From contig NZ_JABVEC010000033.1 of assembly GCF_014323705.1 (NCBI RefSeq), forward strand, positions 1-64,000: DNA of 64,000 bases, given 5' to 3'. Each line of letters begins with the position of its first letter. Position 1 is the stretch's first letter. Below are positions 9,323 through 18,160 of this stretch, piece by piece. The notes under the pieces are model-generated. The model did not search any database. It saw only the letters and a program-made list of their open reading frames with translations, and was not told where the DNA came from. A program made the translations under genes and the position numbers. The stretch comes from Actinomadura alba (GTDB lineage Bacteria > Actinomycetota > Actinomycetes > Streptosporangiales > Streptosporangiaceae).

Positions 9323-9550
9323 ATGCCGCAGCCTGAGAGCGCGCTCAAGGACAGGCACTATGACCTGGTCACGGTGGTGCACGGATGCCTTAGGGCCGTC
9401 TGGCGCCTGGAGACCTACAAGGACGACGCCCTGCGCGAGGGCGACTCCGAACTCGCCGAGTGGTTCGGGAAGTTGCAGGACCAGAACCGTGAGGCCGGCG
9501 AGGTGAGCAAGCGGCTGCTCGCCGACCGCCTACTGAAAGAGGGCGGTTGA
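9323..9550 (+). CDS. Small conserved acidic protein, function unknown
   Basis: A 75-residue soluble, mostly helical protein that begins MPQPESALKDRHYDLVTVV. It resembles small actinobacterial proteins starting ALKDRHYDLVSVL that have no known function. The start is supported by a GGAAGGGGGG ribosome site eight bases upstream, so the longer frame from 9257 is not used. A strong hairpin follows the stop. Confidence 0.7.
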   Translation: MPQPESALKDRHYDLVTVVHGCLRAVWRLETYKDDALREGDSELAEWFGKLQDQNREAGEVSKRLLADRLLKEGG

Positions 9551-9577
9551 GAAGGCGACGATCGTCTGCACATGACC

Positions 9578-9616
9578 GCGGAGCATGCCCGGTAGATCAC
9601 CGGGCATGCCCTCCGC
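9578..9616. terminator. Bidirectional terminator
   Basis: GCATGCCCGGT (583-593) pairs perfectly with ACCGGGCATGC (599-609) around a 5-nt loop. The stem is lengthened by GCGGAG/CTCCGC with a 1-2 nt bulge. It sits between two convergent genes and can serve both. Confidence 0.75.
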
Positions 9617-9671
9617 ATGCCACCGGATGGCCGAGCGGGGCCCCCTCGCGCCGGTGTCGAGCGTGCCCCCC

Positions 9672-10340
9672 TCACGCGGGATGCGGCACCGGCCGCAGGT
9701 GGCGGACGAACCAGTCGCGGGCCGGCCGGGCCACCTGTTCCAGCGCACCGGGTTCCTCGAACAGGTGCGACGCCCCTGGCACGATCTGCAGCTCGGCCTG
9801 ACCGGCCAGGCGCTTCATCGCCTCGCGGTTGAGCTCGATCACCACGGTGTCGCGCCCACCGACGATCAGCAGCGTGGGCTGACGCACCCTGTCCAGATGA
9901 TCACCAGCGAGATCGGGCCGGCCGCCCCGTGAGACGACCGCCCGCACGGTGTCCGGCCGCGTCGCGGCGGCGACCAGCGCCGCGGCGGCGCCCGTGCTGG
10001 CACCGAAGAGCCCGATGGCCAGACCCCGGGTCCGGTTCCAGGCCGTCACCCAGTCGGTCAGGGCCACCAGCCGGTTCGAGAGCAGCCCGATGTCGAACCT
10101 CAGCTCAGCGGTCCGAGCGTCGAGTCTCTCCTCCGCCGGCGTGAGCAGATCCGCCAGTACGGTGACCAGCCCGGCCACCTGCAGTTCCCCCGCGACGTAC
10201 CGGTTGCGCGGGCTGTGCCTGCCGCTGCCGCTGCCGTGCGCGAACAGCACAACCCCCTGTGCCTGATCGGGCAGCACCACGTCGGCCTCCAGGGTGACTC
10301 CGGCGACCGGGATCAACAGGCTCTCCTCGACGATGTGCAT
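9672..10340 (-). CDS. Alpha/beta hydrolase, dienelactone hydrolase-like
   Basis: A 222-residue cytosolic hydrolase. GSGSGRHSPRNRYVA near residue 35 is the oxyanion region, and GLFGASTGAAAAL near 110 carries the nucleophile in a GASTG elbow. An Asp in VGGRDTVV and a His in GASHLFE complete a Ser-Asp-His triad. Proteins of this kind are often linked to phosphoribosyltransferase-like genes, but none is here. ATG 10340 is chosen because GGGGAGG lies 5 nt upstream; the longer frame to 10457 is unlikely. Confidence 0.85.
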   Translation of the reverse strand: MHIVEESLLIPVAGVTLEADVVLPDQAQGVVLFAHGSGSGRHSPRNRYVAGELQVAGLVTVLADLLTPAEERLDARTAELRFDIGLLSNRLVALTDWVTAWNRTRGLAIGLFGASTGAAAALVAAATRPDTVRAVVSRGGRPDLAGDHLDRVRQPTLLIVGGRDTVVIELNREAMKRLAGQAELQIVPGASHLFEEPGALEQVARPARDWFVRHLRPVPHPA

Positions 10341-10646
10341 GACATGCCCTCCCCAGAGCCTCGGCGGGCCGGCGCACCCGCAACGTCCGGACACCCGGCG
10401 AAAAGAGCCTCCGGCGCACGAGGACGTCGAGCGGGCGAAAGGCCCGCGACGCGCCATTTTCCGACCCTACGCCTCCCCCTGCCGGCGACCCCCGAGGGCG
10501 CCTTCACCGCGTGCGTTCGCGGGGGCCGTGATGCCCCGCAGGCGTCGCCAACGGACGGCTCCCGGCCGGACGGAGGGCCCGGGGGTGGACACCCGGCAGG
10601 ATGCTTGCCCGGTAGGTAGTGCGCATCTGCCACACAAGCTGGCATC

Positions 10647-10826
10647 ATGAGGGTGATGGCCAGTTCAACTTCTTCTCGATTCCCGGTGACCGTGACGCGT
10701 CTTCCGGTCGTGCGCTGTGAGATCTGCCGACGCACCGTTGCCCACAGGCCCGGTCAGGCGAGCGAGGTCCTGACCGAGCACTACCGCCGAGCCCATCCGG
10801 AGAAACTCGACGACTCATCCCCCTGA
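10647..10826 (+). CDS. 59-residue zinc-finger-like microprotein
   Basis: A short open frame translates to a 59-residue protein with a Cys2-His2 spacing: C24-x2-C27-x17-H45-x4-H50, inside VRCEICRRTVA and LTEHYRRAHPE. The flanks are basic and Ser-rich. A zinc-binding or nucleic-acid-binding role is inferred. The gene converges on the SigR-like gene, whose usual zinc anti-sigma partner is missing. ATG 10656 is an alternative start. The function is not known, and the pattern rather than a family name supports the call. Confidence 0.6.
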   Translation: MRVMASSTSSRFPVTVTRLPVVRCEICRRTVAHRPGQASEVLTEHYRRAHPEKLDDSSP

Positions 10827-10914
10827 TCTTCGTGATCGGCCTGGACCGATCGCTCGGCGCCTCCGGCGACCACACCGCCGGACGGGCCGCGCGCTCCGCG
10901 CCGGGCGTGACCGG

Positions 10915-11499
10915 TCAGACGGGGACTCTGCTTCGGACATAGTCCTGAAGCATGGTCCGGAGCTGCCGGCGCCCGCGGTGCAGCCGGGACATCACCGTAC
11001 CGATCGGAGTGCCCATGATGTCGGCGATCTCCTTGTAGGCGAAACCCTCGACATCGGCCAGGTACACCGCGATCCGAAAGTCCTCCGGCAGGTCCTGCAG
11101 CGCCCGCTTCACGTCCGAGTCCGGCAGATGCTCCAGTGCCTCGGCCTCGGCCGACTTCAGCCCGCTCGAGGTGTGCGACTCGGCCCGCGCAAGCTGCCAG
11201 TCCTCGACCTCCTCCGCGGCCGAGCGGACCGGCTCGCGCTGCTTCTTGCGATAGGAGTTGATGAAGGTATTGGTCAGGATCCGATACAGCCACGCCTTGA
11301 GATTCGTGCCCTCCCTGAACTGGTGAAAGGACCCGAACGCCTTCGCGAAGGTCTCCTGGACGAGATCCTCCGCGTCGGCCGGATTCCGCGTCATCCGGAA
11401 CGCGACGGCGTACATCTGCTGTAGGAACGGCAGGGCCTCTCGCTGGAAACGATCGCGAAGCCGCCGCTCGCAGACGGTTTCTCTCAACGGCGTCATCAT
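10915..11499 (-). CDS. ECF sigma factor, SigR/SigH type
   Basis: A 194-residue sigma-70 family factor with region 2 (ADAEDLVQETFAKAFGSFHQFREGTNLKAWLYRILTN segment) and region 4 (VYLADVEGFAYKEIADIMGTPIGTVMSRLHRGR segment). The sequence style is that of SigR of Streptomyces and SigH of mycobacteria, which drive the thiol-oxidative stress response. Their anti-sigma factor RsrA/RshA is normally encoded just downstream; here no HxxxCxxC anti-sigma gene follows, so this is an orphan paralogue. The ATG at 11499 is preferred, preceded by AGGGGAAG. Confidence 0.85.
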   Translation of the reverse strand: MMTPLRETVCERRLRDRFQREALPFLQQMYAVAFRMTRNPADAEDLVQETFAKAFGSFHQFREGTNLKAWLYRILTNTFINSYRKKQREPVRSAAEEVEDWQLARAESHTSSGLKSAEAEALEHLPDSDVKRALQDLPEDFRIAVYLADVEGFAYKEIADIMGTPIGTVMSRLHRGRRQLRTMLQDYVRSRVPV

Positions 11500-11900
11500 G
11501 CTTCCCCTGGTCGCCACAGGATCAGTTCGATGCGGCTTGCCCTCCTTCTACCCCCTCGTGCTGTGCCATGCGTTCTCGCCAGGCGATCCGACCCGCACCG
11601 CCTGGAGCACGGCGGCCCGCCTCTTTTCGCACCAAAACCCGTACTTCACCCGTATCCGCCACGCGGTACCTCAAACGCCACAGCACGGACACCAAGCAAC
11701 GCGCACCACAGAGGACGATCCGGCGACGACACCACGAGGGGCGCGGAAGGCGAGGGCGTCCGGCCGGCGGAATCCGCACCGGCACCTCCCATCCGTTCCG
11801 CATCGCGGACATCACGTTTCACCTGCGCCTCGGCCGGGCAGGAAAAACGTGTGCCCGTTCCTCGTCGGGTCCGCGGCACGTCGGGACGGGGGGACGTCTC
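11500..11900. other. Divergent promoter region
   Basis: About 400 bp lie between the sigma factor and carbamoyltransferase starts. The carbamoyltransferase frame is open throughout but the residues are Arg/Pro-rich and unlike the family. I did not find a convincing SigR-type promoter (GGAAT and GTT blocks). Confidence 0.35.
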
Positions 11901-13637
11901 GTGCGCATACTCGGCATCAACGCGATCTTTCATGACCCGGCGGCCGCCCTGGTGATCGACGGCCAGGTCGTGGCGGCGGCCGAAGAAGAGCGGTTCAACC
12001 GCCGCGAACGTGGAAAACGGCCCGTGCCGTTCTCGGCGTGGGAGCAGCCCGTGCTCGCGGCCGGCTGGTGTCTCGACCGCGCGGGGTTGTCCCCCGGCGA
12101 AATCGACCTGGTCGGGTTCTCCTACGACCCGTCCATGGTGCTGCCACCGGAGGAGTCCGGCCTCGACGACCCATGGGATCCGCTGCGCACCGAGTTCGCC
12201 TTTCACGCACCCGGCTTTCTCGCCGACGCGCTGCCCGGGCTCGACCCGGATCGGGTGCGGTTCGTCCCGCATCATGTGGCGCACGCCGCATCGGCCGCCC
12301 TGGCGGTGCGTGACCGGGCGTGCAGCGTGCTGGTGTGCGACGGGCGCGGCGAACGCCACTCGCACCTGTCGGGGCGCTTTCAGGACGGAGCCCTGACCGT
12401 GCTGTCGAGCCAGCCGCTGCCCCACTCGCTGGGCCTGATGTACGAAGGGCTGACCGAGCACCTGGGGTTTCTGCGCGCCCGCGACGAGCACGAGGTCATC
12501 GCCCTCGGGGCCTACGGCAAGCCACGCCACCTCGACCGGCTGCGCGCCGCCGTACGGGTGCACGACGACGGGGGCTTCACCACCGATCCGATCCCCTGGT
12601 CCGAACTGGCCCCGCCGCTGCGCCGCGACGCGGGCGACGGCCACGCCACGGTCGGAGCGACCGTTCCGGCGGCCGGTGGACCGGCCGGTCGAGACCCCCG
12701 CCGGGGCGTCCGCGCGGCCGGCGACCAAGCAGCGTACGGGCGGGCCTTGGGACAGGCTCACGCGGATCTGGCGGCCAGCGTGCAGCGCCGGCTTGAGGAG
12801 GTCCTGCTCGACCTGGCCTGGTGGCTGCACGAGCGGACCGGCGACCGGCTCCTCACCATGGCGGGCAGCACGGCCCTGAACTGCGTCGCCAACACCTTCC
12901 TGGCCCGCTACGGACCTTTCGAGGACGTCTGGGTGCCGCCCGGTGCCGGCGACGCCGGCACCGCACTCGGCGCCGCCCTGTACCTGGCCGCCGAGGCGGG
13001 CGATCCCGCCTGGGCCATGGACGGCGCCGACCTGGGGCGGGAGTTCGACGACACCGCGATCGAGTCGGCGCTGCGCCGCGCGCGCGTGCCCTTCGAGCGC
13101 CCGGACGATGTGGCCGAGCAGGCCGCCGAGGTGCTCGCGGAGCACGGGATCGTGGCCTGGTTCCAAGGGCGCGGCGAGTTCGGCCCAAGAGCACTCGGAC
13201 ATCGGTCCCTGCTGGCCCACCCCGGCCGGCGGGCGAACGTCGACCGGCTCAACGACGTCAAGGGATACGAGCGTTTCCAGCCCTTGGCACCGATGGTGCG
13301 GCTCGACCGGGCTGCCGAGATCTTTGAGCGAGGGCCCATCCCCAGCCCGTACATGCTCTTCGTGCACGATGTGGCGGCACAGTGGCAGGACCGCATCCCG
13401 GCGGTGGTGCACGTCGACGGCACCGCCCGCGTGCAGACGGTCAACCCCGTGGAGGAGCCGTTGCTGACCCGGCTGCTCGACGCCTTCGAACGCCGCACCG
13501 GGCTGCCGCTGCTGGTCAACAGCAGCCTCAGCACGGCCGGGCGTCCAATGATCGACGACGTCCGCGACGCGCTCGAGCTCTTCGGTGCCGCCCCGGTCGA
13601 CCTCCTCGCCATCGGCCCTTTCACCGTGCGCCGATGA
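11901..13637 (+). CDS. Carbamoyltransferase, NodU/CmcH family
   Basis: A 578-residue enzyme that transfers a carbamoyl group from carbamoyl phosphate (through a carbamoyl-adenylate) to a hydroxyl of a sugar or natural product. The N-terminal TsaD-like domain begins RILGINAIFHDPAAALVIDG and contains VPHHVAHAASA metal-binding histidines. The C-terminal YrdC-like part carries FQGRGEFGPRALGHRS and NDVKGYERFQPLAPMV. GTG 11901 is chosen because the family signature starts there and GGGGGG precedes it. It is convergent with a glycosyltransferase, suggesting decoration of a surface glycan or metabolite; the acceptor is unknown. Confidence 0.9.
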   Translation: MRILGINAIFHDPAAALVIDGQVVAAAEEERFNRRERGKRPVPFSAWEQPVLAAGWCLDRAGLSPGEIDLVGFSYDPSMVLPPEESGLDDPWDPLRTEFAFHAPGFLADALPGLDPDRVRFVPHHVAHAASAALAVRDRACSVLVCDGRGERHSHLSGRFQDGALTVLSSQPLPHSLGLMYEGLTEHLGFLRARDEHEVIALGAYGKPRHLDRLRAAVRVHDDGGFTTDPIPWSELAPPLRRDAGDGHATVGATVPAAGGPAGRDPRRGVRAAGDQAAYGRALGQAHADLAASVQRRLEEVLLDLAWWLHERTGDRLLTMAGSTALNCVANTFLARYGPFEDVWVPPGAGDAGTALGAALYLAAEAGDPAWAMDGADLGREFDDTAIESALRRARVPFERPDDVAEQAAEVLAEHGIVAWFQGRGEFGPRALGHRSLLAHPGRRANVDRLNDVKGYERFQPLAPMVRLDRAAEIFERGPIPSPYMLFVHDVAAQWQDRIPAVVHVDGTARVQTVNPVEEPLLTRLLDAFERRTGLPLLVNSSLSTAGRPMIDDVRDALELFGAAPVDLLAIGPFTVRR

Positions 13638-13674
13638 GGGCGGTCGCCGGCCGGGCCCGCCGACCACGATCCGG

Positions 13675-14601
13675 TCAGTGAACGGGCGCTCGCGACCGGG
13701 TTTCGACCAGCCTGGCCGCCTCCTCGACCGGTGGAGGCAGCCGACGGCGGCCGAGCAGGGCCGACGGCATCCGGCGTACGGCTCCGGCCAGGGCCGCACG
13801 CGAATCGGCGTCCCGCAACCCGCGGCCGGCCAGGAGGGCGGTCTCCTTCAGCGCGAACGAGGCCGGTCGCCGCAGCCACGCGGTCAGCAGGTCGTTGCGC
13901 AACTCGGCCCGCCGGCGGCTGCTCGACGGCGGCCGGTTCGACGACGGCTGGTGAACCGCCACGACCTCGGGAACGTAGCACCGGCTCCAGCCCAGCGCGG
14001 CGAGATCGTAGGCCAGCAGCCGCTCCTCGCCGACGAAGGAGAGCACCTGGTTGAAGCCGCCCGCCTCCAGGAACGCGCGGCGGCGCACCAGCGACGCGCA
14101 TGCAAGGAACCCCAGCACCGGTGGTCCCGGCAGGCCCGCCTCGGCGGGCAGGGGCGTCGCCGCCATCATCGCGTTGATCGGGTCGGGCGCGCGCTCCGCG
14201 CCCACGAGCGTCCGGGCGGCGATCAGGCCCAGGTGCGGATGACCGGCGAACATCTCGGTCGCGCGGCGCAGGGCGCCCGGTTCCCACCATGAGTCGTCGT
14301 CGCTGAAGGCGACATATGTGGTCCTGGCCACCCGTACGCCCACGTTCCTGGCGAGGGCCCCGAGGTTCCGCGACATCCTGAGCACGCCGACGTCCGGGAA
14401 GAGATCGTGCACCGCGTCCGCCGTGCCGTCGGACGAGGCGTTGTCGACGACGATCACCGCGGGCCGTTCCGGCAGCCGGCTGAGCCGGCCCAGCGTGCCG
14501 AGCAGTTCGTCACGGTGGTTCCTGGTGGCGATCACGACCGTGACCGGGATGCCGGCGCCGGACCTGGCCGCCGGCACGGCGCGGAGAGCCCGGACGCTCA
14601 T
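13675..14601 (-). CDS. Family 2 glycosyltransferase
   Basis: A 308-residue GT-A glycosyltransferase. VTVVIATRNHRDELLGTLGRL opens the nucleotide-sugar-binding domain, AVIVVDNASSDGT follows, and the metal-binding SDDDSWW lies near residue 100. There are no transmembrane segments, so it is likely cytosolic and acts on a lipid- or protein-linked acceptor. The ATG at 14601 is preceded by GAGGAG at 5 nt. It converges with the carbamoyltransferase, 37 bp apart, and they may modify the same product. Confidence 0.9.
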   Translation of the reverse strand: MSVRALRAVPAARSGAGIPVTVVIATRNHRDELLGTLGRLSRLPERPAVIVVDNASSDGTADAVHDLFPDVGVLRMSRNLGALARNVGVRVARTTYVAFSDDDSWWEPGALRRATEMFAGHPHLGLIAARTLVGAERAPDPINAMMAATPLPAEAGLPGPPVLGFLACASLVRRRAFLEAGGFNQVLSFVGEERLLAYDLAALGWSRCYVPEVVAVHQPSSNRPPSSSRRRAELRNDLLTAWLRRPASFALKETALLAGRGLRDADSRAALAGAVRRMPSALLGRRRLPPPVEEAARLVETRSRAPVH

Positions 14602-14716
14602 CTCCACTCCTCAGGATGAGGGAAACACGATGCGACGATGCCCTTACCCTCTTGAAACCGGACAAACACCAACATCCTGCTCCAGCCCGCCAATTGGGGT
14701 ACCCGGGCGAGCACGG

Positions 14717-15910
14717 CTAGGGGTCCCTGGCACCGCCCTCCCCGCAGACCGTCTGCTCCACCAGCATGTCGACGACGGCCCGGACCCCGCCCGCGGCCGC
14801 CCGCCGCTGCCGGGCGGCGCCCGAGCCGCGTATCGCCATCCCGGCGAGGAGCCTCCGCACCTCGGCCAGGTCTCCGGTGTCCTCGAGCGCCGGCCGCACC
14901 CGCCGGAGCAGCTCGGCCAGCAGCCGGGTGGCGGGCAGCGGGCGCTCCAGCAGTGGATGCACGCCCGGACCGCCGAGGCCGTGACGGGCCGCCGACCACA
15001 TCGCCGCGGCACAGATCGGGCCGTCGACCGGCGGGGCCTCCCGGCCCGCCGCCAGTTCGCTCAGGGCCGTGCGCACCAGGCCCCGCACGAGCGCCGCCTG
15101 CAGAACCGCCTCGTCCACCGTCGCCGCGGCATCGGCCGCCCTGACCTCCACGGTCGGCAACCGCGAGGAGGGCCGCGCCAGCCAGACCGTCATGCAGGAG
15201 TCCACGAGCACGCCGCAATCGATCAATCGGGCCATCTGGGCGTCGTACGCGGCGGCGGACGGGAACCACGGCGGCACGCCAGAGGAGGGGAACCTCGACT
15301 GGTCGATCGCGCGCCAGCTTCCGTACCCCGAGTCCACGCCATGATCGAAGGGCGAGTTGACCGACAGCGCCAGCAGCGTCGGCAGCCATGGCCGCAAGTG
15401 GTTCACCACGGCCACCGACGTCTCCCGGTCGTCGACGCCGACGTGCACGTGACAGCCGCACGCCTGGTAGTCGGCCGTCACCCCCGCGTACATCTCGGCG
15501 ATGCGGATGAACCGCAGGTTCGCGGTCACCGGCGGCGGAGGGCCGGGCAGCACGGGGGTACCGGACGCCACGATCCGCAGTTCCTCGGCGCCCGCCGCGG
15601 CGGCGAGCCGCATCCGTGCGTCCCGGAGCTCGCGCCGCAGGGTCGCCGTGTCCGTGCAGATCCCGGTCGTGGCCTCCACCTGGGTGCCCAGCAGTTCGGC
15701 GTGGAACGAGATCCCGGTCATGCCGTGCCCCGGTGCCGCCAGCCGGGCCAGCACATCGGCCGCGCGCGGCACGGTACGGCGCGAGACCACGTCGACCAGG
15801 AGGAACTCCTCCTCCACCCCGAAGGTGAGGCCGTTTCCGGACGACCGCTCAGGCTGCGGCGCCGTTCCCGTTCCCGTGTGAGGTCCCCCGACGTTCGTCA
15901 CAATCTGCAT
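14717..15910 (-). CDS. Carboxylate-amine ligase, YbdK/GCS2 family
   Basis: A 397-residue protein of the glutamate-cysteine ligase 2 family. GLTFGVEEEFLLVD near residue 28 holds the metal-binding acidic residues. ELLGTQVEATTGICTDT and YQACGCHVHVGVDDRE follow, along with SPFDHGVDSGYGSWR and a late RAADAAATVDEAV segment. YbdK-type enzymes make a gamma-glutamyl or similar amide bond using ATP, and many have weak or unknown substrates. Length fits the family. It is divergent from a lipoprotein gene, and the upstream ribosome site is weak. Confidence 0.88.
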   Translation of the reverse strand: MQIVTNVGGPHTGTGTAPQPERSSGNGLTFGVEEEFLLVDVVSRRTVPRAADVLARLAAPGHGMTGISFHAELLGTQVEATTGICTDTATLRRELRDARMRLAAAAGAEELRIVASGTPVLPGPPPPVTANLRFIRIAEMYAGVTADYQACGCHVHVGVDDRETSVAVVNHLRPWLPTLLALSVNSPFDHGVDSGYGSWRAIDQSRFPSSGVPPWFPSAAAYDAQMARLIDCGVLVDSCMTVWLARPSSRLPTVEVRAADAAATVDEAVLQAALVRGLVRTALSELAAGREAPPVDGPICAAAMWSAARHGLGGPGVHPLLERPLPATRLLAELLRRVRPALEDTGDLAEVRRLLAGMAIRGSGAARQRRAAAGGVRAVVDMLVEQTVCGEGGARDP

Positions 15911-16021
15911 TTACCCCGAGATATGTGGTCGATGTGGCGGTGGGACGGGGAGACCTCGGCCGGTCCCGCCGAAACCCGGCCCGAGGGCGAACCGCCAGAC
16001 GGGCCGGCGCGTCTGTGTTGT

Positions 16022-16531
16022 ATGCATCGTCATGCGAAGGTCTTCACCGTGGTCACCACAGTCACCGCCCTGACCGCCTGCGGGTCCCTGGGCCGGTCGG
16101 GCAGGGAGTGCACCATGGTGGGCACTCCGGTGGGGGTCGGACTGGAGATCGAACCGCCGTTCGCCGCCAAGGTCGCGAGCGCGACGATGAAGGTCTGCTG
16201 GGATGGGACGTGCCGGACCCTCAGCTCGATCCACCTCAGCCCGTCCACCAAGAACGGGCCCGGGAGCTGCACGGGGACCGGTCCCGATGATGTTTGCGGG
16301 GTCACGGCCGTTCCGACGGGCGGTCAGCACGGTTTCGGCGCCGCTCCCGGGCTGCCGAAGAGACCAGTGGAGATCACTTTGGTCCTGCGTGACGCTTCGG
16401 GTGGACGGGTCCTGAACCAGCGGCTGACGGTCACTCCGAAGGGCGCGTTCCCCAACGGCCCGGAGTGCGGCGAAGGCGGCCCGCAGGCGGGGGTCGTCGT
16501 GACGGACGGGCGGGTCCGCGAGCGCGGCTGA
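16022..16531 (+). CDS. Small secreted lipoprotein
   Basis: A 169-residue lipoprotein. The signal peptide ends in a lipobox, LTAC-GS, at about residue 20, so it should be anchored on the outer face of the membrane. Six further cysteines (for example CWDGTC and GSCTGTGPDDVC) suggest disulfides. No domain is recognised. The start is the ATG at the beginning of the signal peptide; the same frame is open much further upstream but that part lies antisense to the ligase gene. Confidence 0.7.
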   Translation: MHRHAKVFTVVTTVTALTACGSLGRSGRECTMVGTPVGVGLEIEPPFAAKVASATMKVCWDGTCRTLSSIHLSPSTKNGPGSCTGTGPDDVCGVTAVPTGGQHGFGAAPGLPKRPVEITLVLRDASGGRVLNQRLTVTPKGAFPNGPECGEGGPQAGVVVTDGRVRERG

Positions 16532-16658
16532 GAGTATGTCGGCGCCTCATCAAATGAAGGCAATAAGCGATTAACCCCGGAGACCCTGCCTTGACGGCGT
16601 AGGCCGCCGAATTCAAAGGTAGAGGTGCCGCTTCTGAGTTCCATCCTGACCTCCAGGA

Positions 16659-16712
16659 GGAGAAGGTCGGGGATTCGTTTACGAGGCATATCGCTAAATG
16701 CCCGACTTCTCC
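16659..16712 (+). promoter_or_regulatory. Leader hairpin before the secreted protein gene
   Basis: GGAGAAGGTCGGG (16659-16671) is complementary to CCCGACTTCTCC (16701-16712) with a single bulged G, about 43 nt before the next start codon. It could be an attenuator or structured 5' UTR. I cannot match it to a known riboswitch. Confidence 0.35.
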
Positions 16713-16755
16713 GTAGGAGTGGCCGGTTAACTGGTCTAGCGAAGGAAGATGAAAC

Positions 16756-17178
16756 ATGGCACGTCCAGCGCTCAGCACCAAATACACGATGCTCACGCTC
16801 CTGCTCACCGTGCCGGCGACGCTCGCGCTCACCGCCGCTCCGAGCAGCGGTGTCGTAGGGCCGAACGACCGAACCGACCGCACAGCCACCGAGGGGCACC
16901 GGCATGCCCGCGCCCTGGCCGCCACCTGTTCGATCAAGACGCCCGGTCACGTCCGAAAGGGCGACAAGATTCAGGCGTTCGGCACCGGCCTGCGGCCGAA
17001 TGAGAAGGCCCAGCTCTGGATCGAAGGTCATAAGGTCAAATCTCCGCACCACATCGACAAGAACGGCCATGTTCGAATGACTTACCGGGTATCACAGGCA
17101 CCCGGAAATCACCCGGTCTGGATCACCGACGGCGTGAACCGCTGCGATGTTCCCGGCGGAATGACGGTGCAGAAGTAA
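16756..17178 (+). CDS. Small secreted protein, Ig-like
   Basis: A 140-residue protein with a signal peptide (basic ARPALSTKY, hydrophobic LTLLLTVPATLALTAAP). The mature part has two cysteines and a short beta-sandwich-like stretch (GDKIQAFGTGLRPNEKAQLWIEG), as in small actinobacterial IPT/Ig-like exported proteins. The role is unknown. GGAAGATGAAAC before the ATG contains a ribosome site, and an excellent hairpin terminator follows. Confidence 0.7.
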   Translation: MARPALSTKYTMLTLLLTVPATLALTAAPSSGVVGPNDRTDRTATEGHRHARALAATCSIKTPGHVRKGDKIQAFGTGLRPNEKAQLWIEGHKVKSPHHIDKNGHVRMTYRVSQAPGNHPVWITDGVNRCDVPGGMTVQK

Positions 17179-17201
17179 CGACCGCGAAAGCGTAGACGAG
17201 C

Positions 17202-17235
17202 ACCGGGGCGCGGTCCGCTGGGGGCGCGCCCCGGT
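17202..17235 (+). terminator. Hairpin terminator
   Basis: ACCGGGGCGCG (17202-17212) pairs perfectly with CGCGCCCCGGT (17225-17235) across a 12-nt loop, 24 nt after the stop codon of the small secreted protein. Confidence 0.8.
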
Positions 17236-17429
17236 CCTGCCGGGACCCGTCGGCGGGCGGCCGAACCGCTGGACCAGGTTCCCCTGGACCCGAGAAAGGC
17301 CATAGACCAAGGCCATAGACCAAGGTCGACGATCCGTGGCCGGATGGCCACTGCCGGATCGGCCGAAAGCGTCAGTACCGTAGGGCTCGTACTGACCAGC
17401 CGGCTGAAAGCGTGGGCCCCGTGGCCGAG

Positions 17430-18101
17430 ATGACCGCTCCCATCCGGGTCCTGGTGGTCGACGACGACGCGCTCGTACGGGCGGGACTGTCGATGATGCT
17501 CGCCGGATCGCCCGACGTCTCCGTGGTGGCCGAGGTGGCGGACGGCGCCGAGGTCATCGGCGCGGTGAACGAGCACCGGCCAGACGTGGTGCTGATGGAC
17601 ATCCGGATGCCCCGGATGGACGGGCTGGCGGCCACCGAGTTGCTGCGTTCGCGACGTGACCCGCCAGAGATCATCATCTTGACCACGTTCGATTCCGACG
17701 ACCACGTGCTGCGGGCGATGCGCGTCGGCGCCAGCGGGTTCCTGCTCAAGCACACGCCGCCGCCCGAGATCGTACGGGCGATTCGCATGGTCGCCGCCGG
17801 TGAGCCCATGCTGTCACCGACGGTGATGCGGCAGATGATGTCCTACGTGGCGGCCGCGACGGTCGACCCACGGCGTACCCGGGCCAGGGAGGCACTGGCC
17901 CGGCTGAGCGAGGGCGAGCGCACCGTCGCCGGCCTCGTCGGCCAGGGAAAGACCAATGGCGAGATCAGCGCCGAGCTGTCGATCAGCATCGCGACGGTCA
18001 AGGCGTACGTGTCCCGCGTGCTGACCAAGCTGGAGCTGAACAACCGGGTCCAGGTGGCCCTGCTCGTTCACGACGCCGATCTGCCGGCCTCGTCGGGCTG
18101 A
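17430..18101 (+). CDS. LuxR/NarL-type response regulator
   Basis: A 223-residue two-component regulator. The receiver domain has acidic DDD at the start of VLVVDDDALVRAGL, phospho-acceptor Asp in VVLMDIRMPRMDGL, Thr in ILTTFDSDD and Lys in GFLLKHTPP. The C-terminal LuxR helix-turn-helix is SEGERTVAGLVGQGKTNGEISAELSISIATVKAYVSRVLTKL. No sensor kinase gene is adjacent, so it is an orphan here. The start at ATG 17430 is chosen over one six codons earlier by alignment of the receiver domain. Confidence 0.92.
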   Translation: MTAPIRVLVVDDDALVRAGLSMMLAGSPDVSVVAEVADGAEVIGAVNEHRPDVVLMDIRMPRMDGLAATELLRSRRDPPEIIILTTFDSDDHVLRAMRVGASGFLLKHTPPPEIVRAIRMVAAGEPMLSPTVMRQMMSYVAAATVDPRRTRAREALARLSEGERTVAGLVGQGKTNGEISAELSISIATVKAYVSRVLTKLELNNRVQVALLVHDADLPASSG

Positions 18102-18160
18102 CGGCGGCCGCGCACGTCTCGCTGGAACTGTGCGCCGCGACGGCGGGCGGGAACCGTCCC

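Noticed and set aside
11646..13799. 717-residue open frame opposite the carbamoyltransferase
   Set aside because: Shadow of the real gene; residues are Arg/Pro/Gly-biased and crosses the glycosyltransferase end.
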